Made by a program: the position numbers and the translations under genes. From positions 1 through 20,925 of the forward strand of contig CAZYWA010000076.1 in the NCBI GenBank assembly GCA_964650975.1: a stretch of DNA of 20,925 bases. The letters are read 5' to 3'. The notes under the pieces are model-generated. The model was given only the letters and a program-made list of their open reading frames with translations, was not told the origin of the DNA and searched no databases. Source of the stretch: CAZYWA01 sp964650975 [NCBI: uncultured bacterium] (GTDB lineage Bacteria; JADJOY01). Positions 15,546 through 20,925 of the stretch are shown piece after piece. The stretch's first letter is position 1, and each line of letters starts with the position of its first letter.

Positions 15546-16517
15546 CTACATTCGCAGCGCGCGCGCGCGAGACTGCTCGAGGCGCTCGCGGTCGCGTTCG
15601 TCTTGCTCGTGGCGCGCGAGCGCCAGCGCACCCGAGACCTGGAGCGCGACGGCGCCGGCGAGCTTTTGCTGGTCGTCGCCGAGGACGCCCGGCCGGTCGC
15701 TCGCGAACAGCAGCACGCCCAGGCCTTCGCTCTCCTGGTAGAGCGGCACTACGATCGTCGACACGCCCAGCCAGGGCCGCGACGCCGCCTCGACCTCGTC
15801 GCGTTCGGCGAGGATCGCATCGCCCGCATCGAACGCCTGCGCGATGAGCGCATCGTGGGGGCCGAGAACCTCGTCGGCGGCGAGGGCCGTGCTTTCGACG
15901 CCAGCACCGCCGTCGATCCGCACCCAGTCGTAGCCCTCGGCGAACGGGTTCCAGATGCCGATCGCGGAACGGTCGGCGCCGACGGCTCCATGCAGCCGCG
16001 CGAGCACCTCGTTCGCGAGCAACACCGGATCGCGCACCGTGCCGGCGAGCTTTCCGGTCTCGTAAACGGTGACCAGGCTCTCGGTGATGCGTCGCATGTT
16101 GCTGCTCAAGCTGGCGACGATCGCCACCAGAAGCCGCGCCAGGTCCGCGGGCCGCTCGGCGAGCAGACGCCTGAGCCCGTCCCGGCCGAGCGCCAGCAAT
16201 CGGGTGTCGCCGTCGGCGACGGCGCCGGCCGAGCGCGGCCGATCGTCGAACACCGCCATCTCACCGAAGCTCGCGTTCGGGCCGAGCGCCGTGAGCACCA
16301 GCGTGCCGCCGTCGTCGAGGTGGCGCACGATCCGCACTCCGCCCTCGATCACGATGTACCAGGCGTCGCCGGGATCTCCTTCGCGGAAAACCGCTTGGCC
16401 GTCGGCGAAGGTCCGCACGTGGGCGAGCTCCGCGAGCTGCGCGAGAATCTCCTCCGGTAACGACTGGAAGAGCGGCAGCCGCGACAGAACCTCGACCATC
16501 TCGACCGTCTCGACCAT
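15546..16517 (-). CDS. Cyclic-nucleotide-binding plus GAF domain protein
   Basis: The 323-residue protein has an N-terminal CRP-type cyclic nucleotide-binding domain (about 10-125: LPLFQSLPEEILAQLAELAH, REGDPGDAWYIVIEGGVRIV) with the phosphate-binding cassette FGEMAVFDDRPRSAGAVA (84-101). There is no DNA-binding domain. Residues 160-305 form a GAF-like domain (SAIGIWNPF, LGVSTIVVPLY, GLGVLLFAS), followed by a charged helical tail rich in Asp/Glu/Arg. This points to a cytoplasmic cAMP/cGMP sensor acting by protein contact. It starts 19 bp after the pilT stop on the same strand with no clear ribosome binding site; a second Met at residue 7 is an alternative start. Co-transcription with pilT suggests a link to pilus retraction or motility (inference). 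Confidence 0.82.
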   Translation of the reverse strand: MVETVEMVEVLSRLPLFQSLPEEILAQLAELAHVRTFADGQAVFREGDPGDAWYIVIEGGVRIVRHLDDGGTLVLTALGPNASFGEMAVFDDRPRSAGAVADGDTRLLALGRDGLRRLLAERPADLARLLVAIVASLSSNMRRITESLVTVYETGKLAGTVRDPVLLANEVLARLHGAVGADRSAIGIWNPFAEGYDWVRIDGGAGVESTALAADEVLGPHDALIAQAFDAGDAILAERDEVEAASRPWLGVSTIVVPLYQESEGLGVLLFASDRPGVLGDDQQKLAGAVALQVSGALALARHEQDERDRERLEQSRARALRM

Positions 16518-16536
16518 GGCGCGGTTGGGGGCCGAC

Positions 16537-17757
<1,221 letters not shown>

Positions 17758-17836
17758 CGTTGCCGCCTGCCCGTGCTGGGTATGTCGTGGGTGTCGAGGG
17801 CGTTCGAGCCTACACCAGTCGCCCGCGGCGCCGCAC

Positions 17837-18418
17837 TCACTTCCGCCGGGCGCGGGCCACCCAGGTGCGATAGAGGTCGGCGACCGTCGCCGTGCCCACG
17901 GTCACCTCGCGCACCCGGCGCACGTCCTCGATGGTGCAGAAGGCGAGCGGGTCGGCCTTCTCGATGAGCGCCAGCAGCTTCGGCAGATTGCGGCGCTTGG
18001 TCACCACGAACAGCACTTCGACCGGCAAGCCGTTGGCGCCGGTGCCTTCGAGCGCGGTCACGAAGTAGTCGCCAGCGCGCAGCACCTTGGCCAGCGCCAC
18101 CTCGCGGTTGGGAGAGATCGCGCGCACCACGGCGTCGCCCATGGCGAGCGCCGACTCGAGCACGATCCCCACCAGATTCCCGGTGGCGAAGCCCGCCGCG
18201 TACGCGATCACCAGGTACCAGCGGTCGAGATGGCCCAGCACCTGCCCCACCGCGGTGAGCCAGATCAGCACCTCGAAAAAGCCGATGAACGCGGCGAGCG
18301 CGCGATGCCCGCGGATGACCGAGATGGTACGCACCGTGCCCAGCGACACGTCGCCGATCCGCAGCAGGAAGATCGCCGGCGCGAGCCAGACGGGATGCGC
18401 TTGCAGCCAGGGGAACAT
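17837..18418 (-). CDS. UPF0316 membrane protein (DUF5698/DUF2179)
   Basis: The 193-residue protein has three predicted N-terminal membrane segments (about 10-30, 40-60, 65-88) in the UPF0316 arrangement, with the family motif LRIGDVSLGTVRTISVIRG (19-37), WLTAVGQVL and YAAGFATGNLVGIVLE. Residues 110-165 form a cytoplasmic DUF2179 domain (GTGANGLPVEVLFVVTKRR, then LIEKADPLAFCTIEDVR). The molecular role of this family is not known. The ATG at 18418 fits the family N-terminus and lies 14 bp after the stop of the upstream glycosyltransferase; the frame is open further upstream as an overlap shadow. pilT starts 79 bp downstream. Confidence 0.88.
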   Translation of the reverse strand: MFPWLQAHPVWLAPAIFLLRIGDVSLGTVRTISVIRGHRALAAFIGFFEVLIWLTAVGQVLGHLDRWYLVIAYAAGFATGNLVGIVLESALAMGDAVVRAISPNREVALAKVLRAGDYFVTALEGTGANGLPVEVLFVVTKRRNLPKLLALIEKADPLAFCTIEDVRRVREVTVGTATVADLYRTWVARARRK

Positions 18419-18432
18419 TTCGGGATCCGCCG

Positions 18433-19587
18433 TCAGCGCTCGAGCAGTCCCGCGCAGACGTCGGCGGCCTCGAAGTGCTCGTGAGCGATCTGCGCGGCGC
18501 GACGACGGTGGAGCTCGGGCTCGGCCACGCACGCTTTCACCGCGGCCACGGCCTCGTCCAGATCACCGAACGCGAAGAGTCCCTCGCCGGTTGGAACGAA
18601 GCGCCCGAAGCCGGTGTCCTGCGTGATCACGGGTCTTCCCGACGCGAGGTAGCAAACCGCGCGGTCGCTGAACCAGCCGGACGCGACGTAAATGTTCATG
18701 TCCTTCGCCACGGTGAGCTCGCCGGCCGAGCCACGGATGAAGTCACGGTAGCGCTCGAGATCGGACGAGACGAAGCCCGGTTCGGCGAATTCCCAGCCAC
18801 CCCGCTCCATGATCTTGCGGGCTTCGTCGTCGGGTCCGGTGGCGATCCGGAAGCGCGCGCCGGTGCGGCGCGGCAGCTCCGCGAGCTTCAGCCACTCGGG
18901 CCGCTTGCTCCAGGTCATCGGCCGGCCCTCGAAGACCACGTCTCGATGGGTCTCGTGGAACTTGCCGATGGTGGTGAACGCGGCATCCGTCGCAGGCGGA
19001 GGAGCGTCTTTCCAGAGCGCGGTCGCGACCGGCGGGCGTGTCGGTTTCCACACGATGCCGCCGCTCGGCACGCGGGGAGCCGGACCGGCGAGCGCTTCGC
19101 CGAGGGTGAAAAACGCGTCGTGCTCGCGCAGGAACGCCAGGTACTTGGGGTTCCGGTCGACGGCCAGCTGGGTCCACACCGGATCGAGATCGACGTAGAC
19201 GGTGTGCCGGCCGCGGCGCTGCTCGGCCGCGAAGCTCGAGACGCCGCCCAGGTTGACCAGCACCTCCGCGCGGTCCAGCACCCGGTCGAGCCGCTCCGCG
19301 CCGCCGCCCCAGGTGCGGCCGGTGTGCACGTCGCGAAACGCCCAGTCGTCGCGAAATCCGTGGCTTCGAAAAAAGCCCTCCGCCACACTCACGCCGATCG
19401 TGTAGTCGTCCGTCGCCTGGCCATGGGTCGGATCGTAGGCGGAGCCGTCGTACTCGGTGCCCTCGTAGAAGAAGACCTCGTGTCCCGCATCGCGAAAACC
19501 TTGCAGGTAGTGCAACACCTGCCACGCGTAGCCGCCGAGCGGGCAGCGCACGAAGTAGCCGGCGACGACGACGCGCGTGCGTTTCAC
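18433..19587 (-). CDS. Glycosyltransferase, paralog of the upstream gene
   Basis: A 384-residue putative GT-B-fold glycosyltransferase. The N-terminal domain starts with a Rossmann-like strand (RTRVVVAGYFVRCPLGGYAW) and the C-terminal domain carries YLASGRPVITQDTGFGRFVP then TGEGLFAF (313-340), the family-1-type nucleotide-sugar-binding region. YVDLDPVWTQ (131-140) and FTLGEAL (160-166) are shared with the neighbour upstream as FIDSDPMYTQ and FTFGENL. Overall order and length match, so the two are ancient tandem duplicates. The start is GTG 19587, overlapping the upstream stop as GTGA (19587-19584). Donor and acceptor are unknown; no other polysaccharide genes are visible. Confidence 0.8.
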   Translation of the reverse strand: MKRTRVVVAGYFVRCPLGGYAWQVLHYLQGFRDAGHEVFFYEGTEYDGSAYDPTHGQATDDYTIGVSVAEGFFRSHGFRDDWAFRDVHTGRTWGGGAERLDRVLDRAEVLVNLGGVSSFAAEQRRGRHTVYVDLDPVWTQLAVDRNPKYLAFLREHDAFFTLGEALAGPAPRVPSGGIVWKPTRPPVATALWKDAPPPATDAAFTTIGKFHETHRDVVFEGRPMTWSKRPEWLKLAELPRRTGARFRIATGPDDEARKIMERGGWEFAEPGFVSSDLERYRDFIRGSAGELTVAKDMNIYVASGWFSDRAVCYLASGRPVITQDTGFGRFVPTGEGLFAFGDLDEAVAAVKACVAEPELHRRRAAQIAHEHFEAADVCAGLLER

Positions 19588-20792
19588 GTCCGGGACGCGC
19601 GCGGGCCGAGCGCCCGCGTCAGCAGCTCGCCCAGAACCCGCGATGAATCGAAATGGCTGCGCGCGATCGCCAGCGCCGCGGCCGATTGCCGCTCGGGCTC
19701 GCGCGCCACGCGCGCGATGGCGTCGGCGGCCTCAAAGGGCGTGTGGAAGGCCAGGACACCCTCGCCGGTCGGAATCGCGACGCCGAAACCCGTGTCCTGC
19801 ACGATCACCGGAACACCGAGCGCCATGTAACAAGCGCTGCGACACGAGAACCAGCCGCTCCTGCTCGCGGCATACGCGTGCTTCGCGACGCTCCACTCGC
19901 CCAGCGAATCGGCGAGGTAGTCGCGGTAGACCCAGCCGTCGCCGGAGACGCTCGCGGGATCGATCAGCTGAAAGCCGTGCTCACGCAGCCGCTCACGTGG
20001 AGCTGGACCGGAGAGCGCCACCTCGATGGGCAGCGCCGAGCGCGCCGGAAGATCGAGAAAACGCTCGAACTCGGCGCTCTTTCCGAAGTAACGGACACCC
20101 TCGACGACCAGCGGCTTCGCGTGCGGCTCCCAGCTGGCGACGGTGGTCAGCGCTCTGCGCCGCGTCGCGACGGGCCGGCTCGCCGCCTCGAAGCACGCGA
20201 GCACGATCGGCTGGCGGGTGGGAATCCAGTCGAAGAGCGCCGTGGGCACGGCGCAATCCTCGGCACCCAGGTTCTCGCCGAAGGTGAAATGCACGTGATG
20301 GCGCAGCAGCATGTCGACGCGGGTGCGCTCGTCCTCGGACGCCGTGCCGTCCACGTAACCGGGCACCGAGGCCTGGGTGTACATCGGATCGGAATCGATG
20401 AACGCGACCACGCCCGCTTTCCAGTACTCGTCGCGCATCCAGCACGAAGCCGAGATGTGGAGGAAGAGGTCCGCCTCCGCGACGAACCGCACCACGTCGT
20501 CCCAGGCCCGGCCGAAGGTGGCGCCGGTCGAATCGCGGAAGAACCAGCGATTCTCGAGCGACGGGTCGAGGCGCGCGATCTCCCGCGCCAGAAACGCCGC
20601 GTTCGCCGCGCCGTTCTCCACGAACGTCTGCGCCGCCGCGTCGTAGCACCATCGCCCGGTGTCCTCGAGGTAGAGCACCTCGTGCCCCATGCGCTGAAAC
20701 CCCAGCGGGTACTGGAGGTAATCCCAGAACACCCCGCCCAGCGGATACGTGGCGGCGAGACCCGTCGTGACGATGCGAAGCGGTCGACCCAT
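19584..20792 (-). CDS. Glycosyltransferase, first gene of the minus-strand run
   Basis: A 402-residue putative GT-B glycosyltransferase. The N-terminal half has LRIVTTGLAATYPLGGVFWD and ENRWFFRDSTGATFG; the C-terminal half has YMALGVPVIVQDTGFGVAIP then TGEGVLAFHTPFEAADAIA (322-360), the sugar-nucleotide-binding region seen in family 1/4-like enzymes. There is no signal peptide or membrane segment, so it is probably cytoplasmic. The ATG at 20792 fits the start of the first beta-strand, though the preceding sequence lacks a good ribosome binding site. It overlaps its downstream paralog by 4 bp. The 133 bp upstream to the window edge show no certain gene or promoter. Confidence 0.8.
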   Translation of the reverse strand: MGRPLRIVTTGLAATYPLGGVFWDYLQYPLGFQRMGHEVLYLEDTGRWCYDAAAQTFVENGAANAAFLAREIARLDPSLENRWFFRDSTGATFGRAWDDVVRFVAEADLFLHISASCWMRDEYWKAGVVAFIDSDPMYTQASVPGYVDGTASEDERTRVDMLLRHHVHFTFGENLGAEDCAVPTALFDWIPTRQPIVLACFEAASRPVATRRRALTTVASWEPHAKPLVVEGVRYFGKSAEFERFLDLPARSALPIEVALSGPAPRERLREHGFQLIDPASVSGDGWVYRDYLADSLGEWSVAKHAYAASRSGWFSCRSACYMALGVPVIVQDTGFGVAIPTGEGVLAFHTPFEAADAIARVAREPERQSAAALAIARSHFDSSRVLGELLTRALGPRASRT

Positions 20793-20925
20793 GGCGCAAC
20801 CCGTCAGTGTGGCTCAGGTTGATCCAGGCGCCGACTCCGGGCGCGGCCCGTGAACGGCCAACGAGGAAAACGCAGAAGGTGTGGACAAAATCGGATCCTT
20901 GCCCGGAGCGCTTCCTTCGAACCGA

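Overview
The window is high-GC, densely coded bacterial DNA with short operons, frequent 4-bp ATGA/GTGA start-stop overlaps and GGAGG-type ribosome binding sites. An orphan DUF4118 sensor kinase, TldD/TldE, CstA-YbdD, PilT, a secreted GloVer (Gloeo/Verruco-type) repeat protein and lspA suggest a free-living Gram-negative bacterium from an environmental lineage such as Candidatus Eisenbacteria, Gemmatimonadota or Acidobacteriota. That placement is a guess from gene style; there is no rRNA, tRNA or other phylogenetic marker here.

Layout. 65-1129 (+): arsS, an arsenosugar-forming radical SAM enzyme. 1352-2146 (-): an XRE-type DNA-binding protein fused to a beta-sandwich-like C-terminal domain, divergent from 2310-3887 (+), a membrane sensor histidine kinase. 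3929-5407 (+): an exported seven-repeat GloVer protein, convergent with 5423-8277 (-), the tldD-tldE protease pair. 8333-8611 (+): a 5'-truncated GlcG/HbpS-like remnant. 8695-9944 (+): an HD-domain protein overlapping an NTF2/SnoaL-like protein. 10289-11357 (+): a small exported or membrane protein, lspA and an ABM-domain protein, all overlapping. 11412-13651 (-): cstA with its partner ybdD. 13839-15239 (+): a MATE transporter. 15546-20792 (-): two overlapping paralogous glycosyltransferases, a UPF0316 membrane protein, pilT and a cyclic-nucleotide-binding/GAF protein.

The most unusual signal lies between genes. At least five 24-bp elements sit in three intergenic regions (1196-1263, 13710-13785, 15249-15272). 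Each has a GGAG head followed by a hairpin with a TCCN tetraloop. Their stems differ at several positions but mostly keep pairing. They occur singly or as inverted pairs, matching the architecture of REP/BIME (REPIN) elements mobilised by RAYT transposases, although no RAYT gene is present. The 15379-15540 interval also holds four consecutive strong stem-loops between convergent genes.

Most genes are ordinary housekeeping or transport functions. The points worth following up are the REP-like family, the XRE/beta-domain fusion with its two operator-like repeats, the HD protein with lost metal ligands, the GlcG remnant, and the pilT to cNMP-GAF linkage.
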